DNA of 64,000 nucleotides from Plutella xylostella (lineage: Eukaryota > Arthropoda > Insecta > Lepidoptera > Plutellidae), in contig NC_063999.1 of assembly GCF_932276165.1 (NCBI RefSeq), forward strand, positions 560,501 through 624,500, in the 5' to 3' direction. A program made the position numbers and the translations under genes. Shown piece after piece: positions 23,361 to 34,087 of this stretch; position 1 is the first letter of the stretch, and each line of letters opens with the position of its first letter. The notes under the pieces are model-generated. The model was not told the origin of the DNA. It was given only the letters and a program-made list of their open reading frames with translations, and did no database searches.

Positions 23361-23830
23361 TTTCCGCTCACGATCCGGAGGGTACGCGGCTCCCGTTTCG
23401 GCGCTCGCGGTACGTGCACGATTTTGACATTGGACGGTGACTTATACGAAATCCGAGAGGCGATGACATGACCGCTTTCGAATTTCGAACCCTTCGCTCG
23501 CATCCGCGTCGGCCGTCCGCCGAGACATGTTTCCTGTGTTAACTTTTTTTACGTCGTTCGACGATCACTCGCTCATGACGGAGGCGCGGTTTCTACGATG
23601 ACTGTCCGAGTTAATCCGAGCTATCCCTCCGACAGCATGTCGAAAGTGAAACACTGAACTCGACTCGACACTTGAATCGTGGTTTGTGATTATTCACGGA
23701 GCACATACACGCAATGTCCCGTTCGAAACGATAACACAAAATGGTGCTGACTGAAAAGTACTTGCACTCAGAGTTGTCTATGCGCGACTGACTGATTGAA
23801 CTGAACGAGCGAGCAAACTAAAATGAATGA
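23361..23830 (-). promoter_or_regulatory. Probable spitz 5' UTR and promoter
   Basis: A CpG- and GC-rich block immediately upstream of the spitz ATG lacks a convincing reading frame. On the minus strand, TCAGT initiator-like words cluster at about 23,780-23,810, a plausible transcription start region. The extent is an inference from composition and position. Confidence 0.35.
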
Positions 23831-24069
23831 ATGAAATATTTAGTTTTTTTACCAAATAGTGCTGCCAGCACTTTTATAACAACTTGCCTATATTTTAAGA
23901 TTACCTTCATTCATGCATTCTGTCACATATTATTATTACATTTGAACATTAAACTCTCATAAAAGACAGGGTTTGTATGCAACTATGTAATGTAATGGAT
24001 AAATTTCAATGTAGAATTAATTTTGTGTTAGATATATTGTCAGACTGCAGAATATTTTTAATACTTAAT

Positions 24070-24195
24070 AATCCTTACTAATATTATAAATGCGACAAGT
24101 AACTCTGTCTACTTTTTATCGTGGAATTCCCACGGGAAAACTTTTTTAAGGTGAAGTTAAGCTCGCGGGAACGCGTAGTAGTAAAATATTAATTT
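24070..24195 (+). mobile_element. Lep1-like Helitron fragment
   Basis: The segment starts ACTAATATTATAAATGCGAC, continues TTTTTATCGTGGAATTCCCA then CGGGAAAACTTTTTTAAGG, and ends with 'aagctcgcgggaacgcgtag'. The order matches the Lep1 non-autonomous Helitron family of Lepidoptera and the longer copy at 43,990-44,228. This copy is internally deleted relative to that one. Confidence 0.6.
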
Positions 24196-24439
24196 CCCAT
24201 TTCCCGGGGAAAATCAAGTGATAAAATCTCAAGGAAATCCCACCTTAAGTAACACAGACTACCTATTGATATTTTTGACATTAGAAATTGGCATCTGCTC
24301 TGTGTACTTTACTTCAATTTTCAGTTTTCTAGATCGGTGTTTTGATTTGAATTGGTTGTTGTATTTTATCAAATAAACCTTTACCAAAACGTTTAATGTT
24401 AGTATTTAGAACAGGAAAGAGTATTAATGCCCTAATACT

Positions 24440-27400
24440 ATGGCTGGGGAATCATCGAAGTCGTCTAAATCTCAGAACTTGAACCCATCACCAACACTTC
24501 AATGTAAAGATCTTCATGAATATCTGAAAAGCCGGTCGCCACAATTCTTGGAAACATTGTACAACTATCCAACGATATGTTTGGCTGTTTATCGGTGAGT
24601 TTCACTTATGACTTGCCTTATTTGCTGTTTAGTTTTTTGGTAATTTGTGTTAGAAGTTTGAGGTTATGTTTACATGGTGAATGGTTCCTCTCATGTTCTG
24701 TTGTGTGGGTGCAGGGAGCTGCCGGAGCTAGCGCGGCACTTCGTGATCCGGCTGCTGTTCGTGGAGCAGCCCGTGCCGCAGGCCGTCGTCGCCTCCTGGG
24801 TCTCGCAGGCGCATGCCAAGTAAATATGACTTTCTACAGTCAGCCACTTTTATGCAATAAAATATTTCCATTGTGACCTGTTATCCTTATCAATTTGACT
24901 ATAATTACGCAATTTCCGTGAAAATAAGACAAAGTATATAATTCTGCTGTGTAAGATTGTGTAGAACCATTTACTAACTAATAAAAGCTACTTCTTGTAC
25001 TGTAAGGCTCCCAAGGTTTATTGAATCTTGAATATGCAATCTTGCAGAGAGCAGAACAAGTCATGTGAGACATTGTCGGAGCTGTCAGTGTGGCAGGAGG
25101 CGCCCATCCCCGGAGGTCTACCTGGCTGGATCCTCTCACAGTCCTTCAAGAAGAACTTGAAAGTGGCTCTTTTAGGAGGGTGAGTCTTTGTAAGATTTAG
25201 TAATGAGATTGTTTTCTATGATGGAAATAGTATCTGTTCATATTCAGCAACTATATTATATCAACTCTTATTGGCTACCCAGAAACCACCACTACCACAT
25301 AAGATACTTTAGTATTTTGATATATTTGCCCTCTACAACACAAAGATAGAAAGACATAATTTATCACAACAGCAAGCTCATTTAAATTGATCCATCAGTA
25401 TTGACATGTTCACAGACATAACAATGAAACTTATAAAATGACTTTGTCTCATCATCTTTAAAGAAAGGGGTATGCACAAACTTTTTACTCTATCCCACCC
25501 TGGGCAGTCAATGATTGAAGTTTATCTCATTAGCTAATCCTTTTACCACTGTTACCAAGCCTAGACCAGCTCTTATGTTTGCCACCAAGACACTAAAAAA
25601 AGTGCTTATAGATGACTTATACTATACAATACAACACACTTTATTTGCACCAAGAACAGAAATTACAACAAAAACAAAACTTAGAAAATAAAACAGTACA
25701 TAGAGGCGGCCTTATTGCTTATAGCAATCTCTACTAGACAACCTACTAATTATTCTTATTATTCCTGTTCAGCGGGCGTCCCTGGTCAGCCTCGTCCAGC
25801 CTGGAGCCGGACGGGCGCGCGCGCGACGTGTCCTTCCTCGACGCGTACGCGCTGGAGCGCTGGCAGTGCGTGCTGCACTACATGGTGGGGTCCGCGCAGA
25901 CCGAGGGCATCAGTGCTGATGCGGTCCGGATACTGTTGCACGCCAAGCTTATGACTAGGTGAGGAAGCTCTCAAACTTAATACTAAGTTTACCGCTATAG
26001 TCTATTTTTTTATAATACTGAGTATCTCTTTCGCACACTGCCAATATTGACAAATTGAGATGGGTCACTGTTAAGACCAGTAGCAACGAACGCAGTAAAA
26101 CAGTAAAGTAAAGTAAAGTATTGTTTATTTGCATGAATATAGGTGTTACATTAAAATGTCAATAAATAAAAAAAATCACTATATTCTACCATGCAGGCAT
26201 GCAAATATTATTATCTAATTACAATTATGTCACTATCAGTATAAAATTAAGATCATCAAATATTATTAATTATATATTATATTATTTCTAGTCAAAATTG
26301 TCGTCTAGGAACTCTTGCAAACTATAGTAGCATTTGCCTATTAGTAATTTCCTTAATGTTAGTTTGTACAAATGTGTATTATCTATATTTCTAATGCATT
26401 TAGGTAGCTTATTATATATTTTTGGAGCCATACCAAATATGCTCTTGCTAAACAGGGTGGTTGAGCGGACCGGAGCACACAATTTAGTGTCTCTTTTACT
26501 TCTAAGTTTATTGAACATGTTTAAATTAGACCTAACGAATACGGCAGTTTCAAAGATATAAAGTGATGGTAGGGTCAACACATTATATTTTTTAAAGTGT
26601 GGCACACAGCTGTCTGTTTGCTTCAGTTTACATATTGCCCTTATGCAACGTTTCTGCGCTTTAAATGCCATCTCTTTGTGAGTCGAGTTTCCCCAGAATA
26701 TTATTCCATATCTTAGTGTAGAGGCCACAAATGCATGATATACTGCTAATAGGGCAGATAGACTGGCTATTTTAGCAAGCATGTATAGAGCATAGGAAAA
26801 CTGACTAACTTTTTTACAAATTTGTTCTATTTGTGGCTTCCATGTTAAATGAGCGTCAATGTTTAGTCCTAAGAATTTTGTTTCATTTACTTCGTTAAAC
26901 GTTTAACAATTTCAGTACTCAGCAATTTGTTAAAAAATAGAGTAGGTATAGTTAATTCTGTAAATAAATCATAAATATTCTCTACAAACAATAATACCTA
27001 GACAATCACTTCACCACTTTCAGAGACGCAGAGGACGGCTCCGCGGTGATCACGCGCGCCGGCTTCCAGTTCCTGCTGCTCAGCACTCCCAAACAGGTAC
27101 ATAAATGACTGCCTAATTTATATCAGTTTACTGTTTTTAATAGTAAGCTAGGTATGTCGGCAACTTTAGTTCACTGATACATAACTAACTTCTGAAGCGA
27201 TCCTTCAGAGTAACTCTAAGCTAAGGAATTCAGAAGGCATAAAAAAATAAGTTTCAACATTTTCATAGTTCCCCTCACGACCCTAACAACTAAACTACTA
27301 TGTATTACTTTTGCCCTCTGAAGTTTCTTGCCCCCTCTCCTAGAATAAAAGGGCCCTTTCTTTTCCAAATGGGTAGTAGTTTTTAGTTGCCTTTACGACG

Positions 27401-30400
27401 AATACCATTATTTTCTATCTTCCAGGTGTGGCTGTTCCTCCAACACTACCTGCACACGGCGGAGAAGCGCAGCCTGAGCGCGGCGGAGTGCCTCGCCTTC
27501 CTCTACCAGCTCAGCTTCAGCACTCTGGGGAAGGTCAGTATCTGGTCTTTGTTAATCTAAAGTCTAAAGTATCTAGAGAAAAAATAGATGTATCAAATTG
27601 TTATGCGATTTTAATTAAAAAAAAATACATTTTAGCTTATTCCGCGAGCTCATTTTTAAAAGTTAAGCTGAGGTTTAGGCCACGTTCAGATGACAAGCGC
27701 TCAACGCGCGTTTTGGTAACGCGCGTTTACAACTACATACATTTTATTCCGCGCGACGCACGTTAGCATGTGTACAGCCTGAATAAAATGTATGTAGTTG
27801 TAAACGCGCGTTACCAAAACGCGCGTTGAGCGCTTGTCATCTGAACGTGGCCTTATATTGGTAAAATAATTTTCAAATATTACCGTCTGCAATCTCACAG
27901 ATCTGGGGGTTGTCGTCGTGGCTTTTAAGTTGCTTGTCTGTAATAATAATAATAACGTTTTGTTTTGTGTTCAGGATTACAGCACGGAGGGTATGAGCAA
28001 CAACATGCTGGTGTTTCTCCAACACTTGCGAGAGTTTGGCCTCGTGTACCAGAGAAAGGTAAGGATAATTTTAAACATTTACACCACATTATAGGCCAAA
28101 CATAAGCGATATAGTTAGATTTAAAAAGCAATAACTTTCTGAGATATTTTTACTTTTGGCAAAGGTTTATTTATTTAGTAACTGCCTGTTTGTGCCGTGC
28201 CTCATGAAATATCCCGAACAATCAGCCAATAAAAAAACCTATGTAACTGCGAATAATCAGTCGGAATAATAAGTCTTTCCCCGAATTCTCATAGAGCTGT
28301 TGGTTCCTTTAAAAGAGTATCTACTCCTGTGTTTCAGTCATTTATAAACCTGCTCTAAACTTAAAATAGGTCTATGAATTCAGGGGTACTATTGATATTG
28401 GATATTCTATTGTTTCCAGCGTAAAGCGGGTCGCTTCTACCCGACGCGGCTGGCCCTCAACATCACGTGCGTGCGCGACGGCGCCGCGTCCGTGGCGCCC
28501 CTCGCAGAGCAGGCCAAGGGGTATATACTGGTGGAGACTAACTACAGGTGTGTATGGGAATATACTTCTGTATTCATGGATGAACTTATTCTCATTTTTT
28601 TGCGATCTATTCATGTTTTATAAGCAGAGAATCATAGATTGTATGATAATCATACTCTGATTATAAACCATGAATAATCTCTTACTTTACTGGCAGAGAA
28701 ATCAGACTGGCTGTACTATTAGTATGGGTGTTCTACAAGGCTCAATGTTATGACCATTGTTATTTCTTGTGTATGTTAACGATTTACAATAGGTATTTGG
28801 CAAATATAATGTTTAACAATTTCATGATGATACTGCACTGTATGATAAATGTGTTTAAAATTATAATCATTTATGTACAGGGTGTACGCGTATTCACAGT
28901 CGACGCTGCAGGTGGCGTTGTTAGGACTTTTCACGGAACTTATCTACAGGTAAGACAGTAAACGTTTATTATGTGAAATATGTAGCTAGAAGCTAGCCTT
29001 TGTTAAACTGGTTGTAAATTTCAATAGAATCCTCCACTCCCTTCGTCTCGCCATGCTACTGAAAAATCATCTTTACCATGGCGAAAGGATCCTTTCTAAA
29101 CCTATATACCACCCCTCTTTCAAGGAACATTCTAACAACTCCCCCCTCTCTTCCCCCCCAGATTCCCCAACCTAGTGGTGGGTGTCCTCACGCGCGAGTC
29201 GGTGCGGCTGGCGCTGCGCGGCGGCATCACGGCGCAGCAGATCATACACTACCTGGACCAGCATGCGCACCCACAGGTATGTGGAGGGGCAGAGACACCT
29301 GACAGGGGGGTCAGGTCATAGTAACAATGCCTCTGAGAGGGGTCAGATTTATCTGCCTTATAGTGTACCTACGCTCATATCTACATGTGAAGTATGGGGA
29401 AGAGATCTGACCCTTCTGAGGGAGCATTGTCACTCTGAGAGGGGTCAGGTTTCTTGGCCATAATATTTCCCAAAATGAGACACCGCCATTCTTTCTAAAT
29501 GGAGAGGAGTTTTTAAAATTCCGACGTTCATAAAAAAATATATTTTTATGATCATTGCTACTCTTTTCACTTGAATTGACGAGCTGAAAAGTGGTTGCTA
29601 CGCCAGGTTCACAGAGGAAAAGAAAGACGATCCGTTAACGTTACGCTTATATGTGCTGTTACCGCAGTATCCCTAACAGGAATGCGATGTTTTCAGACTT
29701 AGTTTACCAGACTGTGGCACGCGCCCTCATTTCCCAAAGTTACACAATAACTACTTACAGGAATCCCATTCTTTGGACAATGGCTGCTATTCAATTACAA
29801 GTTCCGTTTCCGGAATTCCTCGCAGAAAGCAATACTTACTAGTAGCTCTGTACATACGAAATTAAAGATATTTATCAACAGCAGCTGAGTTTATGGGCAT
29901 AATGGGTCTGAAAAATATTTATCAGCACCTACGTATGTTTTTAAGTCAATAAAGTAGTATTCTATTCTATTCTATGTGACTACTCAAAAATCACCATTAG
30001 GAACGAACTAAACTCCTCTTTGTACTGTTTTCTTTTTAAGTTTTGTTTTTTTTTTGTAATTTTTGTTCTTGGTGCAAATAAAGTGTATTGTATTGTATTA
30101 GCGGGACGTATTTTTAAAAAGGGTTTTAGAGCGCGTTCCGTCTCTCTTCCCGTTTCTCCACCAATGTTACGCAAGGCCCTCAAACTTATTCTTTGGAACT
30201 ATCCCTGTCGAGTCTCAAGTAGGGGCGCAGCAGGGTGACCCTTTAGGCCCCCTAATTTTTAGCCTGGCCATACATGACGTGGTGTCTTCCCTTCGGTCGC
30301 CGTTGAACCTATGGTACTTAGACGATGGCACCGTGGGGGGTGACGCAGATGAGGTTTTGAGCGACATTGAATCTCTGGTTCAGGGCTTGGCTGCATTGGG

Positions 30401-32728
30401 CTTGCGAATTAATCCACGGAAGTCAGAGGTGTTTGCGTGTGCTGGTCAGTTGTCGCCGGCTACCCAGGAACGGCTGGACGTGTTGGTGCCAGGTGTTAAG
30501 CTTTTGGACAGGACAACATTCATGCTTTTGGGTGCGCCAATTTTTCCCGAAGGAGTGCCAGCTCTGGTTCTGTCCAAGATGCGTACGTTGGCTGAAACCA
30601 AGTCGCACCTCTGCCAGCTTTCAGCACACGTGGCGCTTTCCATCTTGCGGGGCTGTTTGTCCATACCGAGGCTGACATATTCGCTGCGTACAGCCCCAGT
30701 TTGGCTGCATAGAGAGGAGTCCAAGCAGTACGATGAGGTGTTGAAGGACCTCCTGGAGGCTATTGTCAACATCAGCATGTCCAATGAGCAATTGAGCAGT
30801 GGTCTCAAGCGGCGCTTCCTGTGAGGTATGGTGGGCTGGGTTTAAGGCGCTTGGAGGACACTCAACTGCCGGCTTTTCTGGCGTCGTCGTGTGGGGTGCT
30901 GCGGCTTGTCACTCGCATTTTACATGTTAATGGTGATGAGTTCAGTATTCCTCACGCGGCAGAGGCCCTGGAGTTATGGCAGTCTATGTGTCCTGAGAGT
31001 GCTGTGCCGGTGCAGCCTGAGCGTCAGCGTGATTGGGACGAGGAGCAGTGTCGCTTGCAGTTGAACATGCTGATGCTGCGCAATGCCGGGGCTGAGTTGG
31101 CGCGTTTGCGGGCGGTCTCTCAGCCAGAGTCAGGGTTGTGGCTGCATGCTTTGCCATCGCCGCAGTTGGGAACGTTGTTAGACAACGATTCCTTGCGGGT
31201 GGCGGTGGCTCTGCGTCTCGGCTGCACTGTGGTGGAACCCCATGTTTGTGTCTGCGGCGCGCGGGTGGATCAATCGGGACGTCACGGGTTACACTGTGTG
31301 CGTAGTGCGGGCAGGTTCTCACGGCACCATGCTATCAATGACATCGTCCGGAGAGCTCTTGTTTCTGCGGATGTCCCGGCGGTCCTGGAGCCACCAGGGT
31401 TGTCCCGGGCTGATGGCAAGCGTCCGGATGGACTCACCATGGTGCCGTGGGAGAAGGGCCGCAGTTTACTCTGGGACGCGACGTGCGTCTGCACCCTCGC
31501 GCCGCGAAGCCTGAAGCCGCGGCTCGGCTTAAAAAACTTAAATATAGCCAGCTAATGCAGCGGTATCTGTTTGTGCCCTTGGCTGTGGAGACGATGGGGG
31601 TGTGGGGAGAAGAGGGCAGGGCCTTCTTAAGGGAAATCACCAGACGCTTGAGGAGTCGTGGTCTGGGATCTTCTTCCGGGGCACACCTGATGCAGAGGCT
31701 ATCCCTGGCTGTGCAGCGTGGTAACGCTGCCAGTGTCATGGGTAACTTTGGGTCGGGTGTGGCTCGGAGGGGTATTTTTGATTAGTCAGTTAAATAATAA
31801 GTAAGTATATTTGTAGGTATATTATAATTATTATTAAAAAAAAATTGACGAAACTTCTAGTGGATATTATGCATGTTTGTGACTTATATGTTTTTATGAA
31901 TAAATGAATTATATTGTATTGTAAACTTACATTTCTATACAAATACAGTCATAACAAAAGTTATTCAGAATAAAGAGCTCTGTCACCTACTTTCGGATGT
32001 GCACCTACGAAAGACTCCCTGTATTACCCCTCACATTAAACCGTGCCCCCGCCTACCCCCCTAGATGCTGAATTCGGAGACGGGCGGCATCCGCTCCTCG
32101 TCCCTGCTGCCTCCCACCGTGGTGGACCAGATCAAGCTGTGGGAGAGCGAGAGGAATAGATTTACGTATACTGAGGGGGTGGTCTACAACCAGTTCCTGT
32201 CGCAGGTTTGTAACAACAAAATTATATTACTAAGGGCATTACTTGATGTATGAGGTGCGATTGCTGCTTACTTTTCTCCAGTGTTAATAGTGTTATCCAT
32301 CCTACCAGTGAAATCTAAACGCAATTTGTTATGGAACTTTTATGTGTAACATTTAAAAATCCCACTATAATCTGATGAATGTGTGAAAATAAGTCACCAA
32401 GGACGCGACGGATGTTATTTTCTTTTGGTATGATAACGGGGCATTCTCAAATTCTTATCAAACTTTTACAAAAAACTTCAAAGTATCAACTTTCAAGTAC
32501 CAATATTCTAAATGCTCATGTTGCATGACAGTTGTCGTCGATTCTCTCCATCCCTATCCATTAAAACTTGAATATATGTTCCAGGCGGACTTCGCGGTGC
32601 TGCGCGACTACGCCAAATCAGCCGGGGTACTCACTTGGCAGAACGAGCGCTCGCGCACCATGGTCGTCACCAGAGCAGGGCACGACGACGTCAAGAAGTT
32701 CTGGAAACGGTACTCTAAGAGCTCCTGA
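24440..32728 (+). CDS. GTF2H4: TFIIH subunit 4 (p52 / Tfb2), 12 exons
   Basis: p52 is a core TFIIH subunit that anchors the XPB translocase and stimulates its ATPase in transcription initiation and nucleotide excision repair. Exons: 24440-24594, 24715-24819, 25048-25179, 25773-25958, 27024-27096, 27426-27533, 27975-28058, 28420-28547, 28881-28949, 29162-29276, 32065-32205, 32585-32728. All have GT-AG ends and stay in frame: 1,440 nt, 479 aa (human p52 is 462). Recognisable parts are LHEYLKSRSPQFLETLY near the N terminus, ALLGGGRPWS and CVLHYMVGS centrally, RVYAYS and the C-terminal LPPTVVDQIKLWESERNR, the latter in the Tfb2 C-terminal domain that pairs with p8. Introns 4, 6 and 10 host transposons. 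The Drosophila orthologue is marionette. Confidence 0.93.
25620..25746 (+). repeat. Retroposon 3'-end fragment in GTF2H4 intron 3
   Basis: It runs from ATACAACACACTTTATTTGC to 'aggcggccttattgcttatagcaatctc.actagacaacct'. It matches the outer part of the composite repeat at 13,425-13,640 and resembles the 5'-truncated LINE ends at 61,676-61,750. It ends just upstream of the exon 4 acceptor at 25,772. Confidence 0.5.
26100..26910 (-). mobile_element. 5'-truncated non-LTR retrotransposon in GTF2H4 intron 4
   Basis: The minus-strand frame 26,288-26,782 encodes the C-terminal part of a reverse transcriptase ORF2: YHAFVASTLRYGIIFWGNS, QKRCIRAICKL, MAPKIYNKLP and a terminal YSLQEFLDDNFD. These motifs closely parallel the C terminus of the full-length element at 38,474-41,278. 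The 3' tail is an imperfect TTTAC repeat (AAAGT repeats on the plus strand at 26,094-26,120). The 5' end is truncated near 26,910. Confidence 0.8.
27678..27852. mobile_element. PIF/Harbinger-like MITE in GTF2H4 intron 6
   Basis: A 175-bp element with about 70-bp near-perfect terminal inverted repeats begins GGCCACGTTCAGATGACAAG and has only about 30 bp of loop. It is flanked by TTA on both sides (27,675-27,677 and 27,853-27,855), the 3-bp duplication typical of PIF/Harbinger. It is non-coding; the short frames across it are artefacts of the repeat. In the GTF2H4 pre-mRNA it would fold into one long hairpin. Confidence 0.8.
29490..30105 (+). repeat. LINE/CR1-type 3' tails in GTF2H4 intron 10
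   Basis: The stretch ends one unit with 'gtcaataaagtag' plus ATTCTATTCTATTCTATG at 29,957-29,975, the CR1-type short-repeat tail. A second unit ends at 30,066-30,104 with GGTGCAAATAAAGTGTATTG and TATTG repeats. They look like successive 5'-truncated retroposon insertions. No intact protein frame is present. Confidence 0.45.
30110..31925 (+). pseudogene. Decayed non-LTR retrotransposon with restriction-like endonuclease
   Basis: A 5'-truncated ORF2 lies in GTF2H4 intron 10. Continuous RT blocks are seen from about 30,175 (GAQQGDPLGPLIFSLA, then LWYLDDGT). The C-terminal region has a zinc-knuckle-like CVCGARVDQSGRHGLHC and a PD-(D/E)xK-like RPDG...LLWDAT motif, so it is of the type with a C-terminal restriction-like endonuclease rather than APE. 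Two frameshifts break it, one near 30,790-30,825 and one near 31,490-31,540, so it cannot make a protein. The frames read 30,279-30,824, 30,821-31,555 and 31,447-31,785. The exact clade is not assigned. Confidence 0.72.
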
Positions 32729-33110
32729 AGGGGTTAGATTGTTTGGGAAGAGTGTGTGAAAGTGGCGCCTCTAGCGGGCACTGTTGGCAACCGCATAAAG
32801 AAATTTATAGATAATGGAAAGTTACAGTATAGGTATAGCTAAATGAGAAAACTGTGAGTCATTTGTAACCATGACAACGGTAATGCAAAAATAATAACAA
32901 ACAAGCGCTACTCTAAGAAACGGTACTCTAAGAGCTCCTGAAGGGGTTAGATGGATTGGGAAGAGTGTGTGAAAGTGGCGCCTTGGTAAAAGTATACAGA
33001 AATGATGGAAAGTTAGGGTGTACCCTTATGGCTGCAAGTCATTGTAGAAGAATGGTAATACGAAAATAATAAGACAAAAGCACTATGTGTGAAAGTATGA
33101 TTGTGAAAAC
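32705..33110 (+). repeat. Tandem duplication of the GTF2H4 stop codon and 3' UTR
   Basis: The block AACGGTACTCTAAGAGCTCC containing the end of exon 12, its TGA and about 180 bp of 3' UTR is repeated about 210 bp downstream (starting near 32,917). Both copies share 'gaaggggttagat', GGGAAGAGTGTGTGAAAGTG, 'atggaaagtta' and 'ggtaat.c.aaaataat'. The second copy is untranslated. The divergence is scattered, so the duplication is not recent. Confidence 0.75.
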
Positions 33111-33323
33111 AACGGATTTATCGTATTAGCGGAAACCGCACTAAATTTATTCAGCTAAAATGCCACAGTGATCATTAATTGATTTTCATAAAATAAAACT
33201 GTAAAAAATATGTAAAACGGGAATATGTTTAAGTGTTGAGCTGAATGGAGTATGTATACAGTCTGAAAGCAGAAATGCTTGCGTGATATAATGTTATGTC
33301 GAATATTTAGTACTAAGATTGTA

Positions 33324-33329
33324 AATAAA
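33324..33329 (+). terminator. GTF2H4 poly(A) signal
   Basis: Canonical AATAAA about 600 bp after the GTF2H4 stop, the last such hexamer before the convergent CPSF3 transcription unit. Confidence 0.55.
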
Positions 33330-33399
33330 TTATTTTTATTTTAAATATAGATGACAGAGGTTTTATTTGAACTTGAAACACACAAGTGTAAAAATCACA

Positions 33400-33405
33400 T
33401 TTATT
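33400..33405 (-). terminator. CPSF3 poly(A) signal candidate
   Basis: TTTATT on the plus strand gives AATAAA on the minus strand, about 680 bp downstream of the CPSF3 stop. Further minus-strand AATAAA copies lie at 33,335-33,340 and 33,362-33,367, so the convergent genes end within about 80 bp of each other. Confidence 0.45.
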
Positions 33406-34087
33406 TCATAATACTTATAAATAACAATTAAATATAAACCTAAGTCTGATCTAGCACAGCTTCAAGACCTTGTCTTATTTAGTTTATTTGTATTTTATTA
33501 ATATTTTTGACTAAATCGAGGAAGCAGGTTGTGTGTTTAATCTCTGAATATCATAATACATTGAACATCGCAAACTCCCTTCAGGTAATACTTAGTCACA
33601 GAAATTCGAGGTAATTTACATGCAGGTTGATGTTTTATCAGTGTAACGACCACTACTGATTAGTGGACAAATTAACATACTGATAAAATTCCATCCTACA
33701 AAGTCCCTGTCAATGTATTACCCCTGCAGATAAAGAAACAATACGAAAATGGGTATTGCCAGACATAAGGGTGAGATAGCATGAGTTGGTCCGCCATTTT
33801 CATATAAATTCTTTATCTGCTTGCGTTATGCACGAAGGAATCAGTTACCGACTAATGCAGAGACTAATCTCTTGTTGCTAAAAAAGGGTATAGTAAGCCG
33901 AAAGGGGGTTACTGGGTCATTTCTCCAACAACTTTTGTTCTAAGCCACCCATCCCACTTCTTACTATACCCAATTTTAGCACCCACCACAAGTACCCACA
34001 CAATCCGCTACTCCTCAGCGAGACCGAGAGAAACCTACCTCCCGCGTACCTCCACACTCACTCAGTCATCTCCTCATTGGGTAGGTA

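Noticed and set aside
22804..23471. Long frames antisense or shifted to spitz
   Set aside because: Shadows of the GC-rich spitz coding region; the EGF cysteine pattern is only in the 22,836-23,360 minus frame.
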